Shown here: in pieces, positions 9,053 through 18,208 of the stretch
Position numbering within the stretch: position 1 is the stretch's first letter
Layout of the letters: every line of letters begins with the position of its first letter
Assembly: GCF_008831155.1 (NCBI RefSeq)
Contig: NZ_WBKB01000003.1
Coordinates: 298,646 to 362,645, forward strand
Reading direction: 5' to 3'
Source of the DNA: Gulosibacter chungangensis
Lineage (GTDB): Bacteria; Actinomycetota; Actinomycetes; Actinomycetales; Microbacteriaceae
DNA length: 64,000 nucleotides
Notes under the pieces: generated by a model
The model's input: only the letters and a program-made list of their open reading frames with translations
What the model was told of the DNA's origin: nothing
Database searches by the model: none
Made by a program: the position numbers and the translations under genes

Positions 9053-9110
9053 ACAACTTCCGAGAATTTCGCTGTGGCAATTCGACACCGGTAGCTCGGT
9101 AGGGGCGACG

Positions 9111-9116
9111 TAGACT
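9111..9116 (+). promoter_or_regulatory. Likely -10 element for aspA
   Basis: TAGACT lies about 50 nt before the aspA ATG. It leaves room for a leader with the GAAGGTGA ribosome-binding site. No convincing -35 was found. Confidence 0.4.
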
Positions 9117-9165
9117 CGATGGCGGCAGTGTAGCCATCGAATCTACGAAGGTGAGTTCAATTCAA

Positions 9166-10665
9166 ATGACTGATCAGCAGTTCCGTGTCGAGCAAGACTC
9201 AATTGGGGAAATCAAGATCCCTGCGGATGCCTATTGGGGTGTGAATACGGCCCGAGCAGTCGAAAATTTTGATATCGCGCGTCGGCAGATCAACGTGTAT
9301 CCCGACTTTCTCGTCGGTCTCGCACAGGTCAAGCAGGCCGCCGCGCGTGCGAACCTGGAAACGGGCGAGCTGGATGCGGAGCGGGCCGAGCTGATCGATC
9401 GTGCGTGTCAGGACATTATTGACGGCAAGCTGCACGATCAGTTCATCGTTGGCGTGATTCAGGGTGGTGCCGGTACCTCCTCGAACATGAACGCCAATGA
9501 GGTCATCGCAAATCGCGCGCTTGAACTCGCTGGTCGCCCGCGAGGTGACTACGCCTACATGTCACCCAATGACCACGTGAACCTCTCGCAGTCCACGAAC
9601 GATGCGTATCCCTCGGCGCTCAAGCTCGGGCTCGTGCACACCACGCACAACCTCATTGCCGAATACCAGCTGCTGCAGGACGCGTTCCGCAAGAAGGGAC
9701 ACGAGTTCCGGGAAGTGCTCAAGGTCGGTCGCACCCAGATGCAGGATGCGGTACCAATGACCCTGGGGCAGGAGTTCCACGGGTTCTCGGTCACGATTGG
9801 TGAAGACATCCAGCGACTGCGGGATGTCCAGCCGCTGCTTTTGGAACTCAACCTCGGGGCGACCGCCATCGGTACCGGGATCAACACCCACCCCGGGTAT
9901 CGGGAGTCCGTGATCAAGCACCTGCGCGAGATCACCGGATACGACTACCTGCAGACTGCCACTGACCTCATTGAGGCAACCAGCGACACTGGTGTGTTCA
10001 TGTCGCTGTCCTCGGTGATGAAGCGTGGTGCGATGAAGCTCTCGAAGATCTGCAATGACCTTCGCCTCCTCTCCTCGGGTCCGCAGGCCGGGTTCGGCGA
10101 AATCAACCTGCCGGCGCGCCAGGCGGGGTCATCCATCATGCCGGGCAAGGTCAATCCTGTTATTCCCGAGGCAGTTAGCCAGGTGGCCTTTGTGGTTGCC
10201 GGCGGTGACGTCGCGATTTCCTTCGCTTCGGAAGCGGGCCAGCTGCAGCTGAACGCCTTCGAACCGGTGATGATGCACACGCTCATGCAGAACTCGGTCT
10301 GGCTGCGTCGCGCCATGCGCACCCTGCGAGTGCACTGCGTGACCGGTATCACCGCCAACGCGGAGAAGACCGCCGCACAGGTGGCGTCAAACATTGGTCT
10401 CGTTACCGCACTCAACCCGCTGATCGGCTACGCGGCCGCATCCCGTGTGGCCAAGCTCGCACAGAAGACCGGCGAGAATGTCGGCGACCTCGTGGTGGCA
10501 GAGGGACTGTTGACTCGGGAACAGGTTGATGCCATGCTCGTCCCCGAAGTCCTCGCCGGCCCACACCCGGATTCTTCCGGTGAGTTCCTCAGCGAGGAAG
10601 AGATCGCCGAGCGCGAGCGCAAGATCGACTCGCTGGACACGACCGAACTCGCGCACTTTTTCTAG
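9166..10665 (+). CDS. aspA: Aspartate ammonia-lyase
   Basis: A 499-residue enzyme of the aspartase/fumarase superfamily that deaminates aspartate to fumarate and ammonia. Conserved blocks are GAGTSSNMNANEVIANRA, PNDHVNLSQSTNDAYPSA and the signature GSSIMPGKVNPV at about residues 321-332, whose flexible loop carries the catalytic Ser. The aspartase-type N-terminus FRVEQDSIGEIKIPADAYWG is typical for AspA rather than fumarase (FumC), although FumC is the main alternative. I chose the ATG at 9166, preceded by GAAGGTGA, over the GTG at 9151, which lies inside the ribosome-binding region. The gene is monocistronic, with a perfect terminator directly after it. Confidence 0.9.
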   Translation: MTDQQFRVEQDSIGEIKIPADAYWGVNTARAVENFDIARRQINVYPDFLVGLAQVKQAAARANLETGELDAERAELIDRACQDIIDGKLHDQFIVGVIQGGAGTSSNMNANEVIANRALELAGRPRGDYAYMSPNDHVNLSQSTNDAYPSALKLGLVHTTHNLIAEYQLLQDAFRKKGHEFREVLKVGRTQMQDAVPMTLGQEFHGFSVTIGEDIQRLRDVQPLLLELNLGATAIGTGINTHPGYRESVIKHLREITGYDYLQTATDLIEATSDTGVFMSLSSVMKRGAMKLSKICNDLRLLSSGPQAGFGEINLPARQAGSSIMPGKVNPVIPEAVSQVAFVVAGGDVAISFASEAGQLQLNAFEPVMMHTLMQNSVWLRRAMRTLRVHCVTGITANAEKTAAQVASNIGLVTALNPLIGYAAASRVAKLAQKTGENVGDLVVAEGLLTREQVDAMLVPEVLAGPHPDSSGEFLSEEEIAERERKIDSLDTTELAHFF

Positions 10666-10688
10666 ACTCGCGTAGTTCTACTCCCTAA

Positions 10689-10733
10689 AATGCCGGATGC
10701 CCGCAATTATTTCGATTGCGGGCATCCGGCATT
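10689..10733 (+). terminator. Terminator after aspA
   Basis: A perfect 19-bp stem (10689-10707 with 10715-10733) with a 7-nt loop, 23 nt after the aspA stop. Both arms contain GGATGC/GCATCC. The T-tract is weak (attctt). It lies between convergent genes, so it may act on both strands. Confidence 0.8.
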
Positions 10734-10753
10734 CTTGGGGCTTGGCCCGAGTG

Positions 10754-11233
10754 TTATTCCTTGAGATTGCGCTCGTCGGCGCGACCCTCATCGACCATCT
10801 CGTCCTGCGCATCGTCAAGCTCAGCTAAGGCTTCGGCGCGCATATCGCCGACCGCGACCACGTTCTGAGCCTGGAATTCGATGCTTCGCTCCTTCGTGGT
10901 GTCTACCCACTCTTTGGCGGAGCTGCGGGCCTCATCGAGGCTGGACTTTGCATCCTCGGTGCGACGTCGGAGCTCTTCACGGAGTTCCTCGGCGGTGTGC
11001 ACCACCTTGGACTCGAATTCGCGGGAGGTCTCTGAGACGCGACCGGAAAGTTTGGCCAGCTGGTCGGCAGCCGAATCCGTGCCCTGCTGCGCGAGGTCGA
11101 GTGCCCGCTGCGCCGGTGCAGATTCAGCCGCGGCGGTCGCGGCACGTTTGATCTGCTCGTAACGCTCTCGCCCGGCGCGTGCGCCCAAGACGAAACCGAT
11201 ACTCGCACCGACGACAAACATCAATCGCTTCAT
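10754..11233 (-). CDS. YtxH-like membrane-anchored coiled-coil protein
   Basis: A 159-residue protein with one N-terminal membrane anchor (LMFVVGASIGFVLGARAG, about residues 4-21) directly followed by RERYEQIKRAA. This arrangement is seen in YtxH-domain and related actinobacterial proteins. The rest is Ala/Glu/Arg-rich and strongly helical, with heptad-like spacing, ending in an acidic tail. It probably sits at the inner face of the membrane with a cytoplasmic coiled coil. The function is unknown; YtxH proteins are loosely tied to general stress responses in Bacillus. A TAGATT hexamer ends 6 nt before the ATG, with no ribosome-binding site, so the mRNA is likely leaderless. It converges on aspA and is divergent from the PrsW gene. 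Confidence 0.72.
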   Translation of the reverse strand: MKRLMFVVGASIGFVLGARAGRERYEQIKRAATAAAESAPAQRALDLAQQGTDSAADQLAKLSGRVSETSREFESKVVHTAEELREELRRRTEDAKSSLDEARSSAKEWVDTTKERSIEFQAQNVVAVGDMRAEALAELDDAQDEMVDEGRADERNLKE

Positions 11234-11239
11234 GGTTCT

Positions 11240-11245
11240 AATCTA
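11240..11245 (-). promoter_or_regulatory. -10 element of a leaderless promoter
   Basis: TAGATT on the minus strand ends 6 nt before the ATG at 11233; no Shine-Dalgarno lies between them. Confidence 0.55.
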
Positions 11246-11389
11246 CCCGGCGGATTTCACAAGTCGTGCAGCCGAAGCAAGGTAAATGTCGGTAGATCCC
11301 CGATTGTCGGGGTGCTGCATGATCGATAAGACTGCGGTCGCGATACCCTTGGGGTTCGTCCTCAACTATTCGACTCGTAGTGGAAGCTT

Positions 11390-12574
11390 TTGAATTCAAC
11401 TCCCGTTGACGCAGGTGCCCGGCACAACCGCTATATCCGCCTCCCAAGGGCACCGCTCATTTGGTGGTCGGTGCTGGCGGTAGTTCTCATCATCGGGCTC
11501 ATTGTCGTCGGTTGGCTACTGGTGAACTGGCAGGTGAACGCAATCATCATGGCGGTGCCAGCGCTCATTCCGCTGGCGATCTCGCTCGCGGTGGTGCGAT
11601 GGCTTGATCGTTGGGAACCCGAGCCGCCGATTCTGCTGACGCTGTGTTTTATCTACGGCGCCGGGGCTTCAATTCTTGGCACGCTGATTACCGGTAACTT
11701 CCTGCTGGACGTCGCTCGGGAGTACATGGTCGATGACGGCGCGGTGGATGCGTTCTCGGTGCTGGTGCAGGGGCCGATCACCGAGGAAGTGATTAAAGGC
11801 GCCGGACTCATCGTGCTGCTCTTGATTGCTCGCCGAGAGTTCAACGGACCGCTCGACGGTTTCATCTACGGTGCAGTGATTGGTGCCGGGTTCGCGTTTA
11901 CCGAGAACATCGTCTATTTCGCATCTTCTGGCTCCACTGGGATTGATTTCGTCTGGCTGCTTGTGGTGCGGTGCATCCTCTCGCCGTTCGCGCACGTGCT
12001 CTTTACCGGGATGATCGGGATGCCGATTGGCTGGGCCGCGCGCCGAAGCGAACCCTGGCGCTACGTGGTTGCAATTATTGGTGGGCTCGCCTTTGCGATC
12101 GCGCTGCACGCGCTCTGGAACGGTGGCAGCGTGTTGGTGCTGCCACTGCTCGGGCTCGAACCGACCGACCCGATCGGCTGGATCGTGTATTACGCAGTGG
12201 TGCAGGTGCCACTTTTCCTCCTTGCCGGTTGGTTTCTAATCAAGCTGCAGGAGCACGACCAGCAAGTCATCCAGATGCGCCTGGGGGAGTACCGCAAGGC
12301 TGGCTGGTTCACTGCGGGCGAAATTCGGATGATTACCGACTGGCCGGTTCGTCGCTCCACGCTGCGTTGGGCACGTCATCAGCCTGAGGACGTCGGGGAT
12401 GCGATGCGCGGGTTCATCGCCGATGCCACGGCTCTAGCCTTCGCCCGAGAACACGCCGCAGTCGACAAGAAGGACCCCAACCGTCGTTCCGCTGAGAAGC
12501 GCCTGTTGGAGTCCACTCGCACCCACCGTGAGGTGCTCGCGGAGGCCCGAAAGAAGCGTCACGCCGACAAATAA
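11390..12574 (+). CDS. PrsW-family intramembrane metalloprotease
   Basis: A 394-residue polytopic membrane protein of the PrsW/CAAX-like protease group. Six to eight hydrophobic segments span residues 25-285. The family's active-site motifs are visible: Glu-Glu in VQGPITEEVIKG (about 130), FIYGAVIGAGFAFTENIVYF (about 160-177), and the His of FAHVLFTGMIG (about 200). PrsW of Bacillus performs site-1 cleavage of an anti-sigma factor; whether this member does so is not shown. The C-terminal 110 residues are cytoplasmic, basic and helical. The start is a TTG at 11390 with a weak GGAAG before it, so the true start could be slightly downstream. No sigma/anti-sigma pair is adjacent. Confidence 0.82.
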   Translation: MNSTPVDAGARHNRYIRLPRAPLIWWSVLAVVLIIGLIVVGWLLVNWQVNAIIMAVPALIPLAISLAVVRWLDRWEPEPPILLTLCFIYGAGASILGTLITGNFLLDVAREYMVDDGAVDAFSVLVQGPITEEVIKGAGLIVLLLIARREFNGPLDGFIYGAVIGAGFAFTENIVYFASSGSTGIDFVWLLVVRCILSPFAHVLFTGMIGMPIGWAARRSEPWRYVVAIIGGLAFAIALHALWNGGSVLVLPLLGLEPTDPIGWIVYYAVVQVPLFLLAGWFLIKLQEHDQQVIQMRLGEYRKAGWFTAGEIRMITDWPVRRSTLRWARHQPEDVGDAMRGFIADATALAFAREHAAVDKKDPNRRSAEKRLLESTRTHREVLAEARKKRHADK

Positions 12575-12600
12575 GAAAAAAGTGTGGTTCGCTTGTTCGC

Positions 12601-12966
12601 ATGACTGAACTGCAGAAACCCGAGATCGAATTTCCCGAAGGTCCAGCTCCGACGATGCTCGAGATCGAAGACATCGTGGTCGGCGATGGTGTAGAAGCCA
12701 CCAAGGGCGGCACCGTCAAGGTGCACTACCTCGGCGTCGATTATGAATCTGGCGATGAATTCGACTCCTCGTGGTCACGTGGCGAAGCGGTCGAGTTCCC
12801 ACTCGGCATGCTGGTCAAGGGCTGGCAGATGGGCATCCCAGGGATGCGTGCCGGCGGTCGCCGCAAGCTGACGGTCCCTCCGGCCCTCGCATACGGCGAG
12901 GCAGGCGGGCACCCGCTGTCCGGCCGTACGCTGATTTTTGTGATTGACCTGCTTGACGCAAAGTAG
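12601..12966 (+). CDS. FKBP-type peptidyl-prolyl cis-trans isomerase
   Basis: A 121-residue cytoplasmic single-domain FKBP that speeds proline isomerisation during folding. After a short acidic N-terminus, the FKBP core shows KGGTVKVHYLGVDYESGDEFDSS in two parts (KGGTVKVHYLGV, GDEFDSSWSRG), then VKGWQMGIPGMRAGGRRKL with the Trp of the active-site floor. PPALAYGEAGG and TLIFVIDLLDA close the domain. There is no signal peptide or lipobox, so it acts in the cytoplasm. It lies 26 nt after the PrsW gene, with no clear ribosome-binding site or -10, so it could be in the same transcript. Family assignment is secure; clients are unknown. Confidence 0.93.
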   Translation: MTELQKPEIEFPEGPAPTMLEIEDIVVGDGVEATKGGTVKVHYLGVDYESGDEFDSSWSRGEAVEFPLGMLVKGWQMGIPGMRAGGRRKLTVPPALAYGEAGGHPLSGRTLIFVIDLLDAK

Positions 12967-13085
12967 TCCCGCCCGCTGGCTTTCCTGGTACCCTAGGGAG
13001 GTTGCCGTGAACCGGCCGCGGATTCAGAGAGTTTACGAAAACAGATCGTAAGCGCCGCGCAGCGAACGAAAGGGGCTCCCCGCCA

Positions 13086-13355
13086 ATGGCGCTGAATGCA
13101 GAAAAGAAGAAGTCCATTATCGATGAGTACGCAACTCACGAGGGCGACACCGGTAGCCCGGAGGTCCAGATTGCGCTGCTCTCCGCTCGTATTAACGAGC
13201 TGACCGAGCACCTCAAGTTCCACAAGCACGACTTCCACTCGCGTCGCGGCCTGCTGCTGCTCGTGGGTCAGCGTCGTCGCCTGCTGAGCTACCTGACCGA
13301 CGTCGACATCAACCGCTACCGCTCGCTCATCGAGCGTCTCGGCCTGCGTCGATAG
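13086..13355 (+). CDS. rpsO: 30S ribosomal protein S15
   Basis: An 89-residue ribosomal protein S15, the standard length. It binds the 16S rRNA central domain and a 23S bridge. The signature region [20 protein letters not shown] and [20 protein letters not shown] is fully present, as is the C-terminal [20 protein letters not shown]. The AAAGGGG ribosome-binding site lies before the ATG, in a 119-nt leader region. In many bacteria rpsO and pnp are adjacent; here metB and about 600 nt of noncoding DNA separate them, and a terminator follows rpsO directly, so the two are transcribed apart. Confidence 0.97.
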   Translation: MALNAEKKKSIIDEYATHEGDTGSPEVQIALLSARINELTEHLKFHKHDFHSRRGLLLLVGQRRRLLSYLTDVDINRYRSLIERLGLRR

Positions 13356-13389
13356 CGTTCACTCGCTTGCTCGGTCCGCTTGGGCCGAA

Positions 13390-13432
13390 CAGAATTGCCG
13401 TCACCTTCGGGTTGGCGGCAATTCTGCTTTCC
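13390..13432 (+). terminator. Terminator after rpsO
   Basis: Stem 13390-13400 (cagaattgccg) with 13416-13426, partly extended inward, followed by ctttcc. It lies 35 nt after the rpsO stop. Confidence 0.7.
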
Positions 13433-13475
13433 GGGGCAACTCTGCTTTCACGGGGCAACTTTAGACCGTGAAAAT

Positions 13476-13515
13476 ATGACTCTCTTGGTCGATGGATTGT
13501 GACGGCATGAGTCAT
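13476..13515. promoter_or_regulatory. Inverted repeat upstream of metB
   Basis: ATGACTC (13476-13482) and GAGTCAT (13509-13515) are separated by 26 nt, about 95-130 nt before the metB start. They may be two half-sites of a methionine-control operator or arms of a weak stem. No SAM riboswitch was recognised here. Confidence 0.25.
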
Positions 13516-13608
13516 TTTGGACCCGTCCAAGTTCCCGCGGTCATACAGTCGAAGCATCAGCCATCCGGCAATGTGCCTTGACCAACCAATGACTAGGAGT
13601 AGTGAGTC

Positions 13609-14796
13609 ATGACTGAATTTTCCAGCCTGACGCGAGTTATTCGCGCGGGAATTGAGACCGATTCGGCTCAGGGCGCTGTCGTCCCGCCGCTATACAACTC
13701 GTCCAACTACACGTTCGCGCAGTTCGGTGTGCCGCGCGAGTTCGACTACACGCGTTCTGGCAACCCCACGCGTGCGATCCTCGGGGATGCACTGGCTGAG
13801 CTTGAGGGTGGCGCTGGTGCCACGATCGTGGCCACCGGCATGGGCGCCGTAACGCTAAGCCTGCTTGCGCTGCTCAACCCCGGCGACGTCGTCGCGTATC
13901 CGCACGACTGTTACGGCGGTAGCTGGCGCGTATTCGAACAGCTCGGTGCCAAGGGGCACTACACTTTCGTTGCTGTGGACTTCTCCGACACCGAGTCCGC
14001 CGCGGCACAGCTGCGAGAGCTGAAGCCGAACCTCGTTTGGCTCGAGACCCCATCGAACCCGCTGTTGCGCATCACGGACGTCGCCGCGATCTCTGCGGTA
14101 GGGCACGAAGTCGGGGCTGTGGTCGTGGCGGACAACACCTTCCTGCCACTTGTGCAGCGCCCCTTCGAGCTCGGGGTTGATGTAATTGTGCACTCCGTGA
14201 CCAAGTACCTGAACGGTCACTCGGATGTCGTCCAGGGCGCTGTCATTGCTAAGACCCAGTCACACGCAGACCTCTTTAACTGGTGGGGGAATGTGCTCGG
14301 CCTGACCGCGAGCCCCGCAGACTCCCACCTGGTGCTGCGCGGTCTGCGCACCCTCGACGTACGCCTGCAGCGTCACCTTGAAAACGCAGAGGCCGTGGTG
14401 GATGCAATCAAGGACCACCCGGCTATCAAGAACCTGTACTTCCCCGGCCTCAAGACGCACCCGGGTCACGAGATTGCCGCGAAGCAGCAGTCAAGCTTCG
14501 GCGCCATGCTTTCCTTCGAACTCGTCGGCGGCGAGGACGCCGCGCGTCGCTTCGTGGAAGCCGTGGATCTCTTTAGCCTCGCCGAATCACTCGGCGGCAC
14601 CGAATCGCTCGTGGCGCACCCCGCGACTATGACCCACGCATCCATGACCCCCGAGGCCCAGTCAGCCGCCGGGATCACCGCCGGGCTGCTGCGCTTCTCG
14701 ATCGGCATCGAGCCAGCTGAGGACCTGATTGCGGACATCACCGCCGGGCTTGACGCAGCCAAGCAGGCCGCTGAGGTTTTGGAGACGGTCGCCTAG
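13609..14796 (+). CDS. metB: Cystathionine gamma-synthase (PLP-dependent)
   Basis: A 395-residue Cys/Met-metabolism PLP enzyme. MetB joins an activated homoserine with cysteine to give cystathionine on the way to methionine. Conserved regions are DYTRSGNPTR, the loop TIVATGMGAVTLSLLALL, HDCYGGSWR, VWLETPSNPLLRITDV, VADNTFLPL and the PLP-binding HSVTKYLNGHSDVVQG with Lys near residue 197. The end ESLVAHPATMTHASM plus LLRFSIGIE is typical of the family. Cystathionine gamma-lyase and O-acetylhomoserine sulfhydrylase are close relatives; the length and motifs favour MetB or a gamma-lyase. CTAGGAGTAGTGA provides the ribosome-binding site. It is a single gene with its own upstream region. Confidence 0.85.
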   Translation: MTEFSSLTRVIRAGIETDSAQGAVVPPLYNSSNYTFAQFGVPREFDYTRSGNPTRAILGDALAELEGGAGATIVATGMGAVTLSLLALLNPGDVVAYPHDCYGGSWRVFEQLGAKGHYTFVAVDFSDTESAAAQLRELKPNLVWLETPSNPLLRITDVAAISAVGHEVGAVVVADNTFLPLVQRPFELGVDVIVHSVTKYLNGHSDVVQGAVIAKTQSHADLFNWWGNVLGLTASPADSHLVLRGLRTLDVRLQRHLENAEAVVDAIKDHPAIKNLYFPGLKTHPGHEIAAKQQSSFGAMLSFELVGGEDAARRFVEAVDLFSLAESLGGTESLVAHPATMTHASMTPEAQSAAGITAGLLRFSIGIEPAEDLIADITAGLDAAKQAAEVLETVA

Positions 14797-14837
14797 CGCG
14801 TCGGCCGTCCAGCGCGTTAGCTGCTGGGAGCGTGTCG

Positions 14838-14904
14838 GAAAAGTGCACGCTACGAGAATCTGCCCGGTGTGTCGCCGGTGTGTCGCTCGTGGCGTGCACT
14901 TTTC
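14838..14904. repeat. Long inverted repeat with a duplicated 11-mer in the loop
   Basis: Arms 14838-14856 and 14886-14904 are 19 nt each and pair completely, with one G-T pair. They contain GTGCAC. The loop holds cggtgtgtcgc twice in direct tandem (14865-14875 and 14876-14886). It could terminate metB, but no T-tract follows as a typical tail. Confidence 0.7.
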
Positions 14905-14975
14905 GCTTGGGTGTGAGGTTGGGAGGGCTGCAGGGCGGTGCGCTGGGCGCGCTAAGGCGGGGTGCAGTCTTGCCC

Positions 14976-14984
14976 TGGTACAAT
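14976..14984 (+). promoter_or_regulatory. Extended -10 promoter for pnp
   Basis: TGGTACAAT, an extended -10 (TG-N-TACAAT, 5 of 6 to consensus), lies about 170 nt before the pnp start codon. No good -35 is present, as is usual for extended -10 promoters. Confidence 0.5.
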
Positions 14985-15156
14985 CGATAAGTTCGTATTC
15001 ACCCGCGCGCGGATTGGCTCTTGCTGATCTTCGGTGGCGGCACCCCGGCCTCACAGTTGTGCAGCACCGGTGAGCTCCTACTGACGGTCAGCCCTGTTCC
15101 CAAAGAATGGCACAGGTCGATGCTTTGCGCGTGCGGACGACGCAAGGAGATGACCT

Positions 15157-17397
15157 TTGGAAGGTCCAGAAATCAAATTTGCCGAGACCGTGATTGACAA
15201 CGGTCGCTTCGGCACCCGCACGATTCGTTTCGAAACCGGTCGCCTGGCACAGCAGGCACAGGGTTCGGCAGCCGCCTACCTCGACGGTGAGACGATGCTG
15301 CTGAGCGCCACGAGCGTTTCGAAGAACACGAAGGAAAACTTCGACTTCTTCCCGCTCACCGTGGACGTTGAAGAGCGCAGTTACGCAAAGGGTGAGATCC
15401 CCGGTTCGTTCTTCCGTCGTGAAGGCCGTCCGTCGACCGACGCGATCCTCGCCTGCCGACTCATCGACCGCCCGATGCGCCCGTCCTTCATCGACGGCCT
15501 CCGCAACGAGGTGCAGATCGTCGTCACGGTCATGTCGATCGCACCGAACGAGACCTATGACGTGCTTGCCGTGAACGCGGCCTCGATGTCCTCGCAGATC
15601 TCCGGCGTGCCCTTCTCGGGCCCGATCGGTGCCGTACGCGTGGCGCTCATCGAAGGTCAGTGGGTTGCATTCCCCACCTACAGCCAGGTTGCTGAAGAAG
15701 CTACCTTCGAGCTCACCGTTGCCGGTCGCCTGATCACCCGCAAGGACGGCACCGAAGACATCGCGGTGATGACTGTGGAAGCACAGGCTCCCGAAAACGC
15801 CTGGAACCTCATCCAGGGCGGCGGCACCAAGCCTGACGAGACCGTCGTGGCACAGGGGCTCGAAGCATCCAAGCCCTTCATTACCCAGCTGATCAAGGCG
15901 CAGCTCGATGTTGCCGGCCAGGTCAACAAGCAGGTTCAGGAATACCCCACCTTCCCGTCCTACACCGACGAGGTGCTCGAGGTCGTCACCGAACTTGCTC
16001 AGGCAGAGCTCGGCGAGGTTTACCAGATCGCCGACAAGATTGCGCGCCAGGATGCTGACGACGCACTCAAGACTCGGGTCAAGGAAGCGGTCGCCGCAAA
16101 GGTAGAGGCGGGCGAGCTTCCGGAGAGCGCGATCGCTCAGGTTTCGGCAGCATACAAGTCGGTCACCAAGGACATCGTCCGCGGTCGCATCCTCCGCGAG
16201 GGTGTACGTATGGACGGCCGTGGCGTCAGCGACATCCGCCAGCTGGATGCCGAAGTCGACGTGATTCCGCGCGTTCACGGTTCGGCAATCTTCCAGCGTG
16301 GTGAGACCCAGATTCTCGGTGTCACGACGCTGAACATGCTCAAGATGGAACAGCAGATCGACTCGCTCTCGCCGCAGACCGCGAAGCGCTACATGCACCA
16401 CTACAACTTCCCGCCGTACTCGACCGGTGAGACCGGCCGTGTGGGTTCGCCCAAGCGCCGCGAAATCGGTCACGGCAACCTGGCCGAGAAGGCGCTCGTC
16501 ACCGTGCTCCCGGCTCGGGAAGAGTTCCCGTACGCGATCCGTCAGGTTTCGGAAGCTCTCGGCTCGAACGGTTCCACCTCGATGGGTTCCGTCTGCGCAT
16601 CCACGCTGTCGCTCCTCAACGCTGGTGTGCCGCTGCGTGCACCGGTTGCGGGTATCGCGATGGGCCTCGTTTCAGCTGAAGTTGACGGCGAGACGCAATA
16701 CCGTGCACTGACTGACATTCTGGGCGCCGAGGATGCCCTCGGCGACATGGACTTCAAGGTGGCAGGTACCGGAGAGTTCATCACCGCACTGCAGCTTGAC
16801 ACCAAGCTCGACGGAATCCCCTCGGCAGTCTTGGATCAGGCACTGCAGCAGGCCCACGATGCCCGCATCCAGATTCTCGAGCAGGCGATCAACCCTGTCA
16901 TCGACGAGCCCGACGAGATGGCGGACACCGCACCGCGCATCATCTCGGTGCAGATCCCGGTTGACAAGATCGGTGAGGTGATTGGGCCCAAGGGCAAGAT
17001 CATCAACCAGATTCAGGAAGACACCGGCGCCGACATCTCGATTGAGGATGACGGTACGGTCTTCATCGGCGCCACCAACGGTCCCGCCGCGGATGCCGCT
17101 CGCGACGCCGTGAACGCCATCGCGAACCCGCAGGTTCCCGAGGTTGGCGAGCAGTACCTCGCTACGGTCGTGAAGATCGCGTCCTTCGGTGCGTTCATCT
17201 CGCTGCTTCCCGGTAAGGACGGTCTGCTGCACATCTCCGAGGTGCGCAAGCTCGTCGGCGGTAAGCGCGTGGAGAACGTCGAAGACGTGCTCTCGGTCGG
17301 CCAGAAACTGCTCGTGCGCATCACCAAGGTGGATGACCGCGGCAAGCTCTCGCTCGAGCCAGTCAGCGAGGAAGACGACGTCCCGCACGACGCCTAA
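15157..17397 (+). CDS. pnp: Polyribonucleotide nucleotidyltransferase (PNPase)
   Basis: A 746-residue PNPase, the trimeric 3'-5' phosphorolytic exoribonuclease that degrades mRNA and can add tails. Domain order is the first RNase PH domain (about 10-150: [19 protein letters not shown]), an alpha-helical linker, the second catalytic RNase PH domain (about 330-560: [40 protein letters not shown]), a KH domain ([18 protein letters not shown]) and an S1 domain ([20 protein letters not shown]). Start is a TTG at 15157 with AAGGAGA 8 nt upstream; the protein begins [12 protein letters not shown]. Length is normal for actinobacteria. A classic terminator follows at once. Confidence 0.96.
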   Translation: MEGPEIKFAETVIDNGRFGTRTIRFETGRLAQQAQGSAAAYLDGETMLLSATSVSKNTKENFDFFPLTVDVEERSYAKGEIPGSFFRREGRPSTDAILACRLIDRPMRPSFIDGLRNEVQIVVTVMSIAPNETYDVLAVNAASMSSQISGVPFSGPIGAVRVALIEGQWVAFPTYSQVAEEATFELTVAGRLITRKDGTEDIAVMTVEAQAPENAWNLIQGGGTKPDETVVAQGLEASKPFITQLIKAQLDVAGQVNKQVQEYPTFPSYTDEVLEVVTELAQAELGEVYQIADKIARQDADDALKTRVKEAVAAKVEAGELPESAIAQVSAAYKSVTKDIVRGRILREGVRMDGRGVSDIRQLDAEVDVIPRVHGSAIFQRGETQILGVTTLNMLKMEQQIDSLSPQTAKRYMHHYNFPPYSTGETGRVGSPKRREIGHGNLAEKALVTVLPAREEFPYAIRQVSEALGSNGSTSMGSVCASTLSLLNAGVPLRAPVAGIAMGLVSAEVDGETQYRALTDILGAEDALGDMDFKVAGTGEFITALQLDTKLDGIPSAVLDQALQQAHDARIQILEQAINPVIDEPDEMADTAPRIISVQIPVDKIGEVIGPKGKIINQIQEDTGADISIEDDGTVFIGATNGPAADAARDAVNAIANPQVPEVGEQYLATVVKIASFGAFISLLPGKDGLLHISEVRKLVGGKRVENVEDVLSVGQKLLVRITKVDDRGKLSLEPVSEEDDVPHDA

Positions 17398-17432
17398 GGC
17401 TAAGGCCTAACACAGGCCCCACAGCCGTGAAG

Positions 17433-17478
17433 AACGCGACCCGTTCCCGAAATATTCGGGAACGGGTCGCGTTTTTTT
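17433..17478 (+). terminator. Terminator after pnp
   Basis: A perfect 19-bp stem (17433-17451 with 17455-17473), a 3-nt loop and a T-run. This is the clearest rho-independent terminator in the window. Confidence 0.93.
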
Positions 17479-17487
17479 GCCAGTGCG

Positions 17488-18039
17488 CTATTCCGCCGGT
17501 TGCTCGAACGTAGCCATAATGTGGCCGCGCGCGATCACGTGCTCGCGCAACATGAAGTGCACGCGGGCGGCGGTGAGGTCGGCGGGCAGATCTAAGCGCG
17601 CATCCAGTGCCTGCACGGTGAAGAAGTACCGGTGGGGGCCGTGACCGGCCGGGGGAGCAGCACCGATGAACTCGCGGCCGAGTGCCTCGTTGTACCCGAG
17701 CGCGGTGCCGGCGGGGAGATCTGCGAGGTCACCGGTGCCCACACCCTCAGCAATGCTGGTGCAATCTTCGGGCAGGTTGTAGACCACCCAGTGCCAGAAG
17801 CCCGACATGGTCGGCGCATCCGGGTCATAGGCCGTGACGGTGTAAGACTTCGCGCCAGGGACCGCGTCCCAGCTCAGCTGCGGTGACAGTGCCTCACCGC
17901 CGTGCGAGGCGCCGACGTGTGTGAGCGGCAGCACATCACCGTGGTTGAAGGAGCCAGCTCGCACTTCGAGCGGCGGTGCGTCGAATACTTGCTCGTAGGG
18001 GTCGTTCTTGGGGAGGCGGGAAGACTGCGCTTGCGTCAT
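17488..18039 (-). CDS. YbhB/YbcL family (PEBP/Raf kinase inhibitor-like) protein
   Basis: A 183-residue phosphatidylethanolamine-binding-protein-like protein. The family's anion-binding pocket motifs are visible: TAYDPDAPTMSGFWHWVVYN near residues 68-87, and PPAGHGPHRYFFTVQAL near 130-146. It begins SRLPKNDPYEQV and has no signal peptide, so it is cytoplasmic. Bacterial family members are common, but their role is uncertain; suggestions include binding of small anions or regulation of a kinase-like partner. AGGAG lies 5 nt before the ATG at 18039. It converges on pnp and is divergent from the M16 peptidase gene, and forms a single transcription unit. Confidence 0.9.
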   Translation of the reverse strand: MTQAQSSRLPKNDPYEQVFDAPPLEVRAGSFNHGDVLPLTHVGASHGGEALSPQLSWDAVPGAKSYTVTAYDPDAPTMSGFWHWVVYNLPEDCTSIAEGVGTGDLADLPAGTALGYNEALGREFIGAAPPAGHGPHRYFFTVQALDARLDLPADLTAARVHFMLREHVIARGHIMATFEQPAE

Positions 18040-18208
18040 GGGACTCCTTTGATCAAATGCAATTCCGGATCGGACTTCATCAGCATGCCAGAGCGGCCCT
18101 GCGAGAAGCTGCAGTGGCTCGTCGGAGGCACGTCGACAGCGCTAGAAATCACGAATCACGTGCGTGCATCAGCGGGCGTCGGTGGGAAGGGGTAGGCTTT
18201 GGCACGCT

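Larger units (their letters stand above)
14797..15156 (+). other. 360-nt intergenic region between metB and pnp
   Basis: No gene was found. The stretch holds a long hairpin (14838-14904) whose loop contains a tandem duplication, then an extended -10 promoter near 14976-14984 and a leader of about 165 nt to the pnp start. GC content and lack of frame bias support a noncoding role. Confidence 0.6.

Noticed and set aside
13356..13608. SAM riboswitch before metB
   Set aside because: No conserved SAM-binding core could be found; only a terminator and a split inverted repeat are present.
14865..14886. Possible start of a CRISPR or repeat array
   Set aside because: Only two direct copies with no spacer. 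No repeat-spacer array was found anywhere in the window.
15088..16473. A 461-codon open frame on the minus strand opposite pnp
   Set aside because: It mirrors the PNPase coding strand, has low-complexity residues and no ribosome-binding site. Similar antisense frames opposite hemW (22129-23538) and hrcA (23571-24416) were rejected for the same reason.
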